Assembly: GCA_900314345.1 (NCBI GenBank)
Contig: OMUX01000179.1
Location: 1-13,728, forward strand
Direction of reading: 5' to 3'
Length of the DNA stretch: 13,728 bases
Source: an uncultured Erysipelotrichaceae bacterium
Lineage (GTDB): Bacteria > Bacillota_I > Bacilli_A > Erysipelotrichales > Erysipelotrichaceae
Position numbers and translations under genes: made by a program. A model generated the notes under the pieces. It did no database searches. It saw nothing but the letters and a program-made list of their open reading frames with translations, and was not told where the DNA came from. Shown here one piece after another: positions 6,741-13,494 of the stretch. Positions within the stretch are counted from its first letter, which is position 1, and each line of letters opens with the position of its first letter.

Positions 6741-8454
6741 CCAGATCGCCTCCCTTTTCCTGAAGCTCAACCAGCTGCCGGTAGCCAGGCTGTGTCTTCA
6801 TCAGTTCTTCATGAGTGCCAAAGGAGGCACTTCCATCATGGAGATACAGCACATGATCCATTTCCGGAAACATGGCAAGCCGGTGTGAAATCAGCAGGAT
6901 GACACTGCCAGGGCACATTGTCCTGAGATTGTGCATGATCCTTTCCTCTGTCTTCACATCCACAGAGGAAAACGGATCATCCAGCACAAGAAGCGGACGC
7001 TGATGGTACAGGGTTCTTGCCAGTGCAAGTCTTGCCTGCTGACCGCCGCTGAACCTTGCACCTTCCTCACCAGCCTGTGTTTCCACACCTTCCGGCAATG
7101 CCTTCACTTCCTCCTCCAGGCATACGGCAGAAAGCACAGGTCCTACATCCCCGTCTTTTCCAGCCTGGATATTCTCCCGGATGGAAGCGGAGAAAAGTTC
7201 CGGCTGATGTCCCAGATATCCGCAGATCCTCCTGGCATCCGGCAGATTCTTCAGTTCCTGTCCGTTGATCAGAACGGAGCCTTCATAGTCTTCCTCATTC
7301 AGAAACATCCTGCCGAAAGTGGATTTCCCGCAGGCAACCTTTCCTGTAATACCGATGATCTCCCCCGGTTCTGCCGCAAAGGATACATCCTTGAACAGAT
7401 ACGGTTCATTGCCATAGTGAAAAGAGAGATCCTTCACCTGCAGATGAATCTCCTTCTGCATGACTTCTGCATGATCCTCAGGCACTTCTTTCAGAAGCGG
7501 CTGAATCCTTTCCCAGGATACCTTTGCCTTCTGCTGGGCATTGAACAGCTTTGCCCCCTTGGAAGCCTTTCCGCTGAGTTTTGTGAAGCATGCAAGATAG
7601 GTTGTAAAAGCCGCAATATCCCACGATACCCTGCCTGTACCAAGCACATTCCTCACACCATAGTAAAGAATGAAGCTGATGCCAAGCATGGATATGATCT
7701 GATACACCGGCTGGGAGGAAGCGGCAATGATATTTGCCTTCGCTTCCTTGTCCTCATAGTCCTGAAGATGTGCTTCATAACGTTCATTCTGAACACTCTC
7801 CACACCATGGATGCGGTACGTCACGGCATTGCCGGTACGGTCCAGGGCAGCGGAGCTGAGACGTTCCCGGCTCCTTTTAGCCTCTGCACTGGTTCTTGTG
7901 ACAAACACCTTGAGCTTTGATGCACAGAAATACGCAAGCGGCACAAAGGCGCAGGATACGATGGTCAGAAGCGGATCATATCCCATTAACATGCAGGCAT
8001 ACACAATCATGACAACCCCGGTATCAAAGATCTCCGTTGTCACCTTGCGCACGCCTTCCACCATCGCATCCACATCTGCGATCGCCTTGGTCATGATCGA
8101 ACCGCTGCTTTCCTTCTCCATCTCATCCTTGTTCTGGAAAAGAACCGTGCGGTAGAGGTTCTCCTTCATCTCACGGTTCATGTTGTTGGCAAACCTGCGG
8201 ACATAGAAACGCTTCAGTGCACGGGATCCCTGTACCACGGCAATTGTGATGATGTAGAAGACAACCACACGCGCCATATCCTCATAGACTGCATTGCCAT
8301 ACATGAGATCCACAAGCGTCTGTGCCATCTTCCCTTCAAACCAGGGGCCCGCAGACATGCCGATGTTGTAGAGGATGCCGGTGATGGTGATCAGCACCAG
8401 AACCCCCCGTTCGTGTTTCAGGTATGTCTTCAGCTTTCCGGGATCATCCTTCAT
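6733..8454 (-). CDS. ABC exporter half-transporter, subunit with degenerate Walker B
   Basis: This 573-residue protein has a type IV exporter membrane domain (about 15-310) followed by an ATPase domain (about 335-573). Walker A is GKVACGKST (371-379), the Q-loop is Q417 and the signature is the canonical FSGGQ (468-472). Walker B is LLVLDD (488-493), the D-loop is SSVD (496-499) and the switch histidine is H524. The catalytic glutamate is replaced by D493, as in the weak site of heterodimeric exporters and of the first ATPase domain of many ABCC proteins. This subunit therefore probably pairs with the downstream gene product, whose signature is the altered one. Its ATG overlaps the Nudix stop (ATGA), and GAGGA lies upstream. 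Drugs, lipids or peptides are all possible substrates. Confidence 0.92.
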   Translation of the reverse strand: MKDDPGKLKTYLKHERGVLVLITITGILYNIGMSAGPWFEGKMAQTLVDLMYGNAVYEDMARVVVFYIITIAVVQGSRALKRFYVRRFANNMNREMKENLYRTVLFQNKDEMEKESSGSIMTKAIADVDAMVEGVRKVTTEIFDTGVVMIVYACMLMGYDPLLTIVSCAFVPLAYFCASKLKVFVTRTSAEAKRSRERLSSAALDRTGNAVTYRIHGVESVQNERYEAHLQDYEDKEAKANIIAASSQPVYQIISMLGISFILYYGVRNVLGTGRVSWDIAAFTTYLACFTKLSGKASKGAKLFNAQQKAKVSWERIQPLLKEVPEDHAEVMQKEIHLQVKDLSFHYGNEPYLFKDVSFAAEPGEIIGITGKVACGKSTFGRMFLNEEDYEGSVLINGQELKNLPDARRICGYLGHQPELFSASIRENIQAGKDGDVGPVLSAVCLEEEVKALPEGVETQAGEEGARFSGGQQARLALARTLYHQRPLLVLDDPFSSVDVKTEERIMHNLRTMCPGSVILLISHRLAMFPEMDHVLYLHDGSASFGTHEELMKTQPGYRQLVELQEKGGDLDA

Positions 8455-8867
8455 GTGATACCGTCCTCTTTCAGCAGCTCCTGTCTGACATTCTCCAGGA
8501 TCATCCGGTCTGCCGACAGCCAGTCCACATCATCCAGTTCCTCAGCATTCAGCCATCTTGCATTCTCATGTTCCAGAAGATGCAGGCTTCCTTCCTTGAT
8601 GACACAAAGCCAGCAAGGCATGTGCAGATGAAAATCCGGGTAGTCATAATCCACGATGCCGATACATCTCAAAGGTTCCACTACGGTATCCAGTTCTTCC
8701 CGTATCTCTCTGACAACAGCCTGCTGTTCGCTTTCCCCTGCTTCGATCTTTCCGCCGGGAAACTCCCAGCCATCCTTCATGGCCCCATATCCACGCTGTG
8801 CGGCAAAGACCTTGCCCTCATGCATGATCACAGCACCGACAACATGCACTGTCTTCCTTTGTTCCAT
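8451..8867 (-). CDS. MutT-like Nudix hydrolase
   Basis: The 138-residue product belongs to the family that hydrolyses nucleoside diphosphates linked to another group. It has WEFPGGK (34-40), typical of MutT-type 8-oxo-dGTP or (d)CTP pyrophosphatases. The Nudix box runs from G39 through E45 and R53-E54 to E57-E58, so the metal-binding REIREE core is intact. The glycine normally closing the box is D60. The ATG at 8867 has AAGGAG about 8 bases upstream; a start 7 codons earlier lacks this. The gene is translationally coupled to the ABC subunit (ATGA overlap), so it belongs to the exporter operon. The substrate could be an oxidised nucleotide, a modified CTP or something specific to that operon. 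Confidence 0.9.
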   Translation of the reverse strand: MEQRKTVHVVGAVIMHEGKVFAAQRGYGAMKDGWEFPGGKIEAGESEQQAVVREIREELDTVVEPLRCIGIVDYDYPDFHLHMPCWLCVIKEGSLHLLEHENARWLNAEELDDVDWLSADRMILENVRQELLKEDGIT

Positions 8868-8910
8868 ACAGGCACTCCTTTCCTGCATTTCTTTCTTTTT
8901 CTGCAGAAGT

Positions 8911-8936
8911 CAAAAGGCAGCCGCAGCTGCCCTCTT
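8911..8936 (-). terminator. Hairpin terminator after the zinc-ribbon gene
   Basis: On the minus strand GGCAGC-TGCG-GCTGCC (8931-8916) forms a GC-rich 6-bp stem followed by TTTT (8915-8912). It starts right after the zinc-ribbon stop codon. It should separate the GNAT-Cof-zinc ribbon transcript from the Nudix/ABC operon at least in part, because no clear promoter was found between it and the Nudix start. Confidence 0.75.
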
Positions 8937-9461
8937 TTACTTTCTTACCATGGCCGCATAAGGTGCAAGCAGTCTGCGCACTCTTGCAAGATAGACCGGA
9001 TAGGCATCAATACCCTGGTATGTGATCTCATCTTCACCTTCCACAATGAGATCCAGACGCCAGCCGACACCCTGATACAGCGTGGCGCCGTCATTCACCG
9101 GATAGTACTGTCTGTCCCAGTCGCAGACAAAGCATTCATCCACAAGGGTATTGACCAGCCTGTTCCACACAGCTGTATCCATGATGTCCGCTTTCTTATT
9201 AATGAAGCCGTTCTTTGCCTGATACACCTCATAGACGACTTCATCCGTCTGTGCCTCTTTGGCAATACGGATCCGCAGTACTCCGTCTTTTTCATTGCCG
9301 ATGCCAAAGCGCAGTCCGGTCAGCTTTTCCTTCAAGGGTTCTCCGTTGTTTGTTTCCTTGTCACGGCCGAACTCCCTGCCGCAGTTCCTGCAATAGTAAT
9401 GGCCTTCACGTACTTCCGTTTCCCTGGATCCGCAATGCGGGCACATCTTCTCTTCACTCAT
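8937..9461 (-). CDS. Zinc-ribbon protein of unknown function
   Basis: This 174-residue protein begins with a zinc ribbon: CPHC at C7/C10 and CRNC at C24/C27. A polar linker follows (31-45), then a domain of about 130 residues that I do not recognise. The second part alternates strands and helices and ends in a basic helix (YLARVRRLLAPYAAMVRK). There is no membrane segment or signal peptide. The ATG at 9461 has GAGGAG 7 to 8 bases upstream and is preferred over a start 15 codons earlier inside the Cof gene. It lies 11 bases after the Cof stop, so the two are cotranscribed. A terminator follows directly. Nucleic acid binding is suggested by the ribbon but not shown. Confidence 0.75.
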   Translation of the reverse strand: MSEEKMCPHCGSRETEVREGHYYCRNCGREFGRDKETNNGEPLKEKLTGLRFGIGNEKDGVLRIRIAKEAQTDEVVYEVYQAKNGFINKKADIMDTAVWNRLVNTLVDECFVCDWDRQYYPVNDGATLYQGVGWRLDLIVEGEDEITYQGIDAYPVYLARVRRLLAPYAAMVRK

Positions 9462-9472
9462 ATTCTTTCTCC

Positions 9473-10297
9473 TCAGATCACTCCCAGATGCCTGAAGGCA
9501 TTCCACAGACCATCCTCATCAATATCCGTTGTCACCCAGTCTGCCTTCTTCTTCACTTCTTCAAATGCATTGCCCATGGCAATCCCGATGCCGCACGCTT
9601 CAAACATCGGCACATCATTCATACTGTCGCCAAAGCCTGCCGCATCTTCCTTTCTGTCGCCATAGTATTCCAGAACCCGGGCAATTCCTGTTCCCTTTGT
9701 CACCCGTCCGTCTGTTACTTCTGCACAATAATGGAACCTGGGGTCACGGTAGGTCACCGTCATCACATAAGGGTGTTTCAGCGCCTGTTCCATCGGTATG
9801 AATGCTTCTTCACTTTCATGATTGAAGAAACAGATCTTGTAGATCTTCTCGTTTTCATCCTCATATTCCATCGGATAGGAACCGCTGGCCGTGATCCTGT
9901 TCCTCATCTCTTCAAGCGGCCTGTCGCCGCCAGAGAAATACCGCATCAGTGTGGCATAGCCTTTGGGATCGGAGTATGCCCCGGCTGCTCCTTCCCGGCA
10001 CCATCCGAAACCATATTTCTCTCCAAGCCTGCAGATCTCTTCCACATCCTGTCTTGGCAGCGGTCTGTCATAGATTCTTTTATGCTCTGCATAGATCATG
10101 GATCCTGCAGAGAACACAAAACCATCCACATTATAGTTGAGATATGCGCTGCATTCCGACAGGGAGCGCCCGGTGCACAGAAACACCCTGCATCCGTTTT
10201 CCCTGGCCAGTTTTACTGCCCGCTCTGCACTTTCCGGTATCCTTGCCTGCAGAGCACTGTACAAGGTACCATCCACATCCAGAAACAGATCTTTCAT
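9473..10297 (-). CDS. Cof-type HAD-IIB phosphatase
   Basis: This 274-residue sugar-phosphate or nucleotide phosphatase is of the Cof subfamily, HAD class IIB, with the large cap inserted between motifs II and III (about 80-195). Motif I is D7-V-D9-G-T11, motif II is T42 (CTGRS), motif III is K201 and motif IV is G223-D224-x3-D228 (GDSMNDVPM). All catalytic and metal-binding residues are present, in contrast to the HAD gene at 1706. The ATG at 10297 is preferred. A TTG two codons upstream is possible but is badly spaced from the only weak ATGAG ribosome binding site. It follows the GNAT gene by 53 bases with no terminator between them. Confidence 0.92.
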   Translation of the reverse strand: MKDLFLDVDGTLYSALQARIPESAERAVKLARENGCRVFLCTGRSLSECSAYLNYNVDGFVFSAGSMIYAEHKRIYDRPLPRQDVEEICRLGEKYGFGWCREGAAGAYSDPKGYATLMRYFSGGDRPLEEMRNRITASGSYPMEYEDENEKIYKICFFNHESEEAFIPMEQALKHPYVMTVTYRDPRFHYCAEVTDGRVTKGTGIARVLEYYGDRKEDAAGFGDSMNDVPMFEACGIGIAMGNAFEEVKKKADWVTTDIDEDGLWNAFRHLGVI

Positions 10298-10350
10298 ATA
10301 CAACGCTCATCATACACGAATGATCACTGCGGAAAAAGATACATCAATGT

Positions 10351-10842
10351 TCAGATGTCGAGCCGGTAAACAAAGTCATCCATGAAGAAGCCTTGGCCTA
10401 TGTCATTCTTTTCTTCCCGGATCTTCACAAACCCCAGCTTTTCATAGGCAAGGATCGCGTCATTGTTCCGGTTCACGTTGAGTTCAATGCAGGAAAGCCC
10501 TGCCTCCCTGGTCTTCTGAATGACAAAATCCAGCATCTTCCTGGAATATCCTTTTCCACGTTCTTCTTTATAAAGATAGAACTTGCTCAGATACATGCAT
10601 TCATGTTTTGGATAATATGCCAGGAAGCCGATCGTTCTTCCTTCCTCCTTCACAAAGAAGTACTGATACCCATGAACCAGCTGATCCCTGATTGCGGACA
10701 CAGTCTGGAATTTTTCCAGCATGTAGTCATTCTGTGCCTTTCCGATGATCGGATCGAAGTGGTCCCGCACGATTGCATAAGCCATGGAAGACATGCTTTC
10801 CACTGCCTTTTCATCCTTCACATCCAGCCTGATGAACTCCAT
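10351..10842 (-). CDS. GNAT family N-acetyltransferase
   Basis: This 163-residue enzyme transfers an acetyl group from acetyl-CoA to an amine. The pyrophosphate-binding motif is E-E-R-G-K-G-Y-S (93-100, R95/G96/G98) after the beta strand YLSKFYLYK. Motif B is NRNNDAILAYEKLGF (124-138), with the alpha-helix and Tyr-Glu-Lys-Leu-Gly-Phe ending typical of the family. The C terminus (GFFMDDFVYRLDI) is common in small-molecule acetyltransferases of Bacillota. The start has AAAGGAG about 7 bases upstream and its own promoter. It is the first gene of the GNAT-Cof-zinc ribbon run. The substrate is not identifiable. Confidence 0.9.
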   Translation of the reverse strand: MEFIRLDVKDEKAVESMSSMAYAIVRDHFDPIIGKAQNDYMLEKFQTVSAIRDQLVHGYQYFFVKEEGRTIGFLAYYPKHECMYLSKFYLYKEERGKGYSRKMLDFVIQKTREAGLSCIELNVNRNNDAILAYEKLGFVKIREEKNDIGQGFFMDDFVYRLDI

Positions 10843-10868
10843 AAGTCGCTCCTTTCAATACAGTCAAA

Positions 10869-10898
10869 ATCATAATCCGGAAAAAGGCATGCAGTCAT
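10869..10898 (-). promoter_or_regulatory. Promoter of the GNAT-Cof-zinc ribbon genes
   Basis: On the minus strand there is TATGAT (10869-10874) with ATGACT (10893-10898) 18 bases upstream; the -10 has five of six and the -35 four of six consensus matches. It lies back to back with the plus-strand promoter at 10906-10934. Confidence 0.45.
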
Positions 10899-10905
10899 GT
10901 TTTTC

Positions 10906-10934
10906 GTTTCAAAACAATGATGTTCTGCTATGAT
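10906..10934 (+). promoter_or_regulatory. Extended -10 promoter of the recombinase-like gene
   Basis: TATGAT (10929-10934) is preceded by TGC (10926-10928), an extended -10. A weak GTTTCA (10906-10911) lies 17 bases upstream. The RNA would start near 10941 and have a leader of about 100 bases. That leader contains a TGAGAC/GTCTCA hairpin (10951-10956 with 10968-10973) and the leader ORF. Confidence 0.55.
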
Positions 10935-11011
10935 ACTTTCAGCACGTAGCTGAGACGCGGAATAACAGTCTCATCACCCTTTGCCGATACGCAGAGGAGA
11001 AAGGAAAAGCT

Positions 11012-11031
11012 TATGCGGATTCCGCCGCATA
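11012..11031 (+). repeat. Hairpin covering the leader ORF start
   Basis: A perfect 7-bp inverted repeat TATGCGG (11012-11018) and CCGCATA (11025-11031) with a 6-base loop spans the leader ORF start codon and ends 14 bases before the main ATG. It could influence how ribosomes choose between the two starts. Confidence 0.6.
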
Positions 11032-11042
11032 TGCAGGATTGA
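11013..11042 (+). CDS. Nine-codon leader ORF in frame with the next gene
   Basis: The short ORF encodes MRIPPHMQD and ends in TGA three bases before the ATG of the recombinase-like gene, in the same reading frame. It has a better ribosome binding site than the main gene (AAAGGA at 11000-11005, 7 bases away, with GAGGAG before it). The main start has only AGGA at 11035-11038. Possible meanings are a leader peptide with reinitiation, a nonsense change shortening a longer protein, or chance. The Pro-Pro pair could slow ribosomes. Confidence 0.35.
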   Translation: MRIPPHMQD

Positions 11043-11045
11043 TTC

Positions 11046-12098
11046 ATGATCCAGAGAGTCCCTGCGGGATTCTCTTCAGAACAATGGTCGGCAGTGACCA
11101 GCGGTCTGGAGACACACCCTTCAACCGTCAATGATTACCGGAAGGTAATCAACCTGCTCTACAACGAATACAATCAGGATATCTTCACCATCTCACGTGA
11201 TCAGGCCGAAGCCTGGTTTGCAAAACTGGATGAAAGACAGAAAAACGGTGAGCTGAGTGCCAACACCGTGCACCGTTACAAGGCAACCCTGCGTTCGATC
11301 GGTGCCCGCATTGAATCCAGCCGCATCATTCCGGGCTACCGGAATCCTTTCAGCGGCCTGGTCAAGAATGAAAGCAGAGCCAAAACCTCCTGGAACAGAT
11401 CTTCTTTTGCGGATCCGAAGGATATTCATAAGATCATTGAGATCCTGGATTCCCTGGATGCTGAAGACAGGCTTATTGTTACCCTCATGCTGGGCCTTGG
11501 CCTTACCCCCATGCAGATCCAGAATCTCAAGGTCAACGACTTCCAGACAAGAAACGGTGTTATTGAACTGAAACTGGATGAAGGAACCATCCTGGAATAC
11601 ACAAGCAAGCCATGGAAGAGTTCTGACTACGCCCTGTCCGGCATGCCGTTGAAGTATGTCAAGCGTTCCCCGGGGCGTACCATCACCTGGCGCTATTATG
11701 CCGTATGCCTTCTTTCCGAAGAATTCAGGGATCAGCTGAAGGCCTATTATTCCAGAACCGGAACCTCCCAGGATACCAGAAGCTATTTCATGACAACACG
11801 GCATCTGGATTTCAACTACCGCGCCATGCATCACATGATCAGTGTTGTGCTGCAGAAGGCAGGCCTTGAAAACAGCGGCATCACACCGATGATGCTGAGC
11901 AATTACGGAAAGCTCAGAACCTGGCTGCAGTACAAGGCAGAACAGGAAAATGACGAAGCAACTCTGAAGCAGCTCGCAAAGGATGGCTCCATCGGTTCCT
12001 GGAAGGACAGCTTCCCGCTTCCTTTGAAGGAAACCATCGAAGAAATTGAAAAAGCCATGGGTCCCGGCTTCATCAGAGAAGCTGCAGGTCTTGAATGA
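11046..12098 (+). CDS. Tyrosine recombinase-like protein without the catalytic residues
   Basis: This 350-residue protein has the layout of a phage-integrase-type recombinase. A helical core-binding-like domain lies at about 24-95 (STVNDYRKVINLLYNEY; TVHRYKATLRSIGARIE). A second domain follows at about 125-320, with a GLGLTPMQIQNLKVNDF segment (150-166) at the place of the usual GLRxxEL box. The first catalytic arginine is then T153. The TPHxLRH box appears to be TPMMLSNY (280-287), with histidine and arginine both lost. There is no tyrosine after Y296. The match is by pattern and not alignment. If right, it cannot cut DNA and may act as a DNA-binding or structural protein. No phage or transposon genes or att sites are nearby, so it looks resident. 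Its ATG has a weak AGGA, and the next gene follows by 53 bases. Confidence 0.6.
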   Translation: MIQRVPAGFSSEQWSAVTSGLETHPSTVNDYRKVINLLYNEYNQDIFTISRDQAEAWFAKLDERQKNGELSANTVHRYKATLRSIGARIESSRIIPGYRNPFSGLVKNESRAKTSWNRSSFADPKDIHKIIEILDSLDAEDRLIVTLMLGLGLTPMQIQNLKVNDFQTRNGVIELKLDEGTILEYTSKPWKSSDYALSGMPLKYVKRSPGRTITWRYYAVCLLSEEFRDQLKAYYSRTGTSQDTRSYFMTTRHLDFNYRAMHHMISVVLQKAGLENSGITPMMLSNYGKLRTWLQYKAEQENDEATLKQLAKDGSIGSWKDSFPLPLKETIEEIEKAMGPGFIREAAGLE

Positions 12099-12116
12099 AC
12101 ACAACTGCGCTATAAT
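12091..12116 (+). promoter_or_regulatory. Possible internal promoter before the four-helix membrane protein
   Basis: A perfect TATAAT (12111-12116) lies just after the stop of the recombinase-like gene and 36 bases before the next start. The only -35-like TTGAAT (12091-12096) is at a short 14-base spacing. The membrane protein gene may therefore be transcribed on its own as well as from the upstream promoter. Confidence 0.4.
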
Positions 12117-12151
12117 TTCCTTGTTCATCTGCAGAAAGGAAATCCAACACT

Positions 12152-12565
12152 ATGTCATCACAAATGATCCTGTGTCTCATCCTGCTGATTGCCCTGCCCT
12201 TTGCGGGCACACTGATCGGCTGGCTCATGATGCACAAGGCAGTTTACAATGCCGAAACCCCGACCAGGAAGAATCAGCTCAATGCCCTGAAGCTCACCGT
12301 ATTCCTGAGTGTGATCTTCGGCATCGTGGAAGCGTTCCTGCTTTACAGCAAGCCGTCAGACGCTGCCCTGACACCATCGATCATCGCCGGTGTTCTGGGC
12401 CTTGCCTCCTCCATCCTGTGTGCATTCTTTGCTTCAAAGCAGCTGGAGCTTGGCTTCATGAAGGCACCCGAACGCTACCGCAAGGCTCTGAACCAGTGCA
12501 TTGTCTCCAATGTCCTGAGCATCGCCGGACTCATCGCCTTCCTGGTACTTGCAGGCATCATCTGA
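12152..12565 (+). CDS. Four-helix membrane protein of unknown function
   Basis: I do not recognise this 137-residue protein. It has four hydrophobic stretches (about 4-27, 46-66, 72-94 and 117-137) and a polar, positively charged loop between the first two (NAETPTRKNQLNALK). A second positive loop lies between the last two (KAPERYRKALNQ), which suggests both loops face the cytosol. There is no cleavable signal peptide motif and no known transporter signature. AAAGGAAA lies about 9 bases before the ATG. It follows the recombinase-like gene in the same direction and is closed by a strong terminator, so the two may form a two-gene unit. Its function cannot be stated. Confidence 0.8.
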   Translation: MSSQMILCLILLIALPFAGTLIGWLMMHKAVYNAETPTRKNQLNALKLTVFLSVIFGIVEAFLLYSKPSDAALTPSIIAGVLGLASSILCAFFASKQLELGFMKAPERYRKALNQCIVSNVLSIAGLIAFLVLAGII

Positions 12566-12594
12566 AAACATCGCCTCGGCGGCGATGTTTTTTT
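12565..12594. terminator. Strong bidirectional terminator
   Basis: An 11-bp perfect stem (12565-12575 with 12581-12591) with a 5-base loop is followed by a run of seven T (12588-12594) on the plus strand. It overlaps the stop codon of the four-helix protein gene. The minus-strand side also ends in TTTT and lies 6 bases past the stop of the convergent fusion gene. Confidence 0.9.
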
Positions 12595-12600
12595 CTGCAT

Positions 12601-13479
12601 TCAGTTCTTCACAAACTCCGTATATCTTACAGTACCGTAGCCAACGGCTGTGGCAAAGCCAAGACCGTCGCTGTTCTCCGGATGAATCTTCAGAACCAGC
12701 GGTGAATGATATTCTTCCGCAAGCGACTCCGCCTGTTTCAGCAGTGCCCTGCCGATGCCCTTCTTCCTGTATTCCTTCCGTACATAGACCAGCATCAGAT
12801 CCACTTCCAGTCCATGATCCTCTGCAACACAGAACCCGACCGGTCTTCCTTCCACAGAGGCAAGATAGAGTTCATTTTCCTGTTCCATGCAGTCTTCCAG
12901 ATAATCCACGCCTGCCTGCATGTCCAGCTTTCCGCCGTTCCTGATTCTCACCCAGTCCGCTGCCATGTCATAAATACCGCCGATATTCTTGTCATTGACC
13001 GGAACAATGTGCACATTCAGCTTACGCACTGCTTTCTGAACATCCTGTATTTCCGGTATATCAGGTGCTTCCTCTTCATCGTAGGTGATGCCGTTTAACT
13101 CGCACCATTCCATGGCTTTCTGCAGGAATGCACCTTCACGGTATGCATACCATTTCTCTTCCAGGCCGAATCTCTGCAGTGTTGCACGGAATCTGCGGAA
13201 GGCACCCTTGCCAACCAGGGAATTGTTCAGCCATTTCCCTGCTTCACCCGGAATGGATGCCGCAAAGTCTTCCATCATGCCGTATTCATTGATCTCATAC
13301 TTGTTCGGAAGCCGGATCAGATCATCAGAATCGATTTCATCAAAGTCAAATTCATCATCCCCTATGCCGTATTCCGTAAAATGCCAGATGATCCGTTCTT
13401 CCGGTTTGTAATAGAACCCTTCTGAAATATCATCCTGTTCATCCATCGCATCCGCGATTTCCTTCAGATCTGCATGCAT
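12601..13479 (-). CDS. UPF0158 domain fused to a GNAT acetyltransferase
   Basis: The 292-residue protein has two parts. Residues about 1-135 resemble the UPF0158 family. Features are an acidic N terminus, IRLPNKYEINEYGMMEDFA (55-73), GAFRRFRATLQRFGLEEKWYA (part of 92-112) and a tail ending AMEWCELNGI. After a short acidic linker (135-145), residues about 153-292 form a GNAT domain with acetyl-CoA motif R238-K-K-G241-I-G243 following the strand VDLMLVYVR. The UPF0158 function is not known. The fusion suggests that this domain recognises a substrate or partner for acetylation (inference). The start has GAGGGAAG about 6 bases upstream. It lies 15 bases after the stop of the upstream gene and is therefore probably the end of an operon coming from the right. 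Confidence 0.82.
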   Translation of the reverse strand: MHADLKEIADAMDEQDDISEGFYYKPEERIIWHFTEYGIGDDEFDFDEIDSDDLIRLPNKYEINEYGMMEDFAASIPGEAGKWLNNSLVGKGAFRRFRATLQRFGLEEKWYAYREGAFLQKAMEWCELNGITYDEEEAPDIPEIQDVQKAVRKLNVHIVPVNDKNIGGIYDMAADWVRIRNGGKLDMQAGVDYLEDCMEQENELYLASVEGRPVGFCVAEDHGLEVDLMLVYVRKEYRKKGIGRALLKQAESLAEEYHSPLVLKIHPENSDGLGFATAVGYGTVRYTEFVKN

Positions 13480-13494
13480 ATTTTCTTCCCTCTC

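Noticed and set aside
8867..8915. A promoter for the Nudix/ABC operon, with TTGACT as -35 at the end of the terminator
   Set aside because: The sequence 17 bases on (AAATGC) is a poor -10. Readthrough of the terminator or a weak unseen promoter remains possible.
10298..10350. A separate promoter directly before the Cof phosphatase (TATGAT at the start region)
   Set aside because: The -10-like sequence is only about 10 bases from the start codon, too close for a normal leader, and no matching -35 exists.
6931..10369. Long plus-strand open frames opposite the ABC, Nudix, zinc-ribbon and Cof genes (329 to 413 residues)
   Set aside because: They are rich in Cys, His, Ser and Phe, have no family motifs, cross gene boundaries and lie antisense to well-supported conserved genes.
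11046..12098. A mobile element or integrated phage around the recombinase-like gene
   Set aside because: No terminal or att-like repeats, cargo, excisionase or tRNA target were seen, and the catalytic residues appear to be missing.
11193..12128. A 311-residue minus-strand open frame opposite the recombinase-like gene
   Set aside because: It has no recognisable domain or promoter, while the plus strand has promoter, ribosome binding sites, domain layout and downstream partner.
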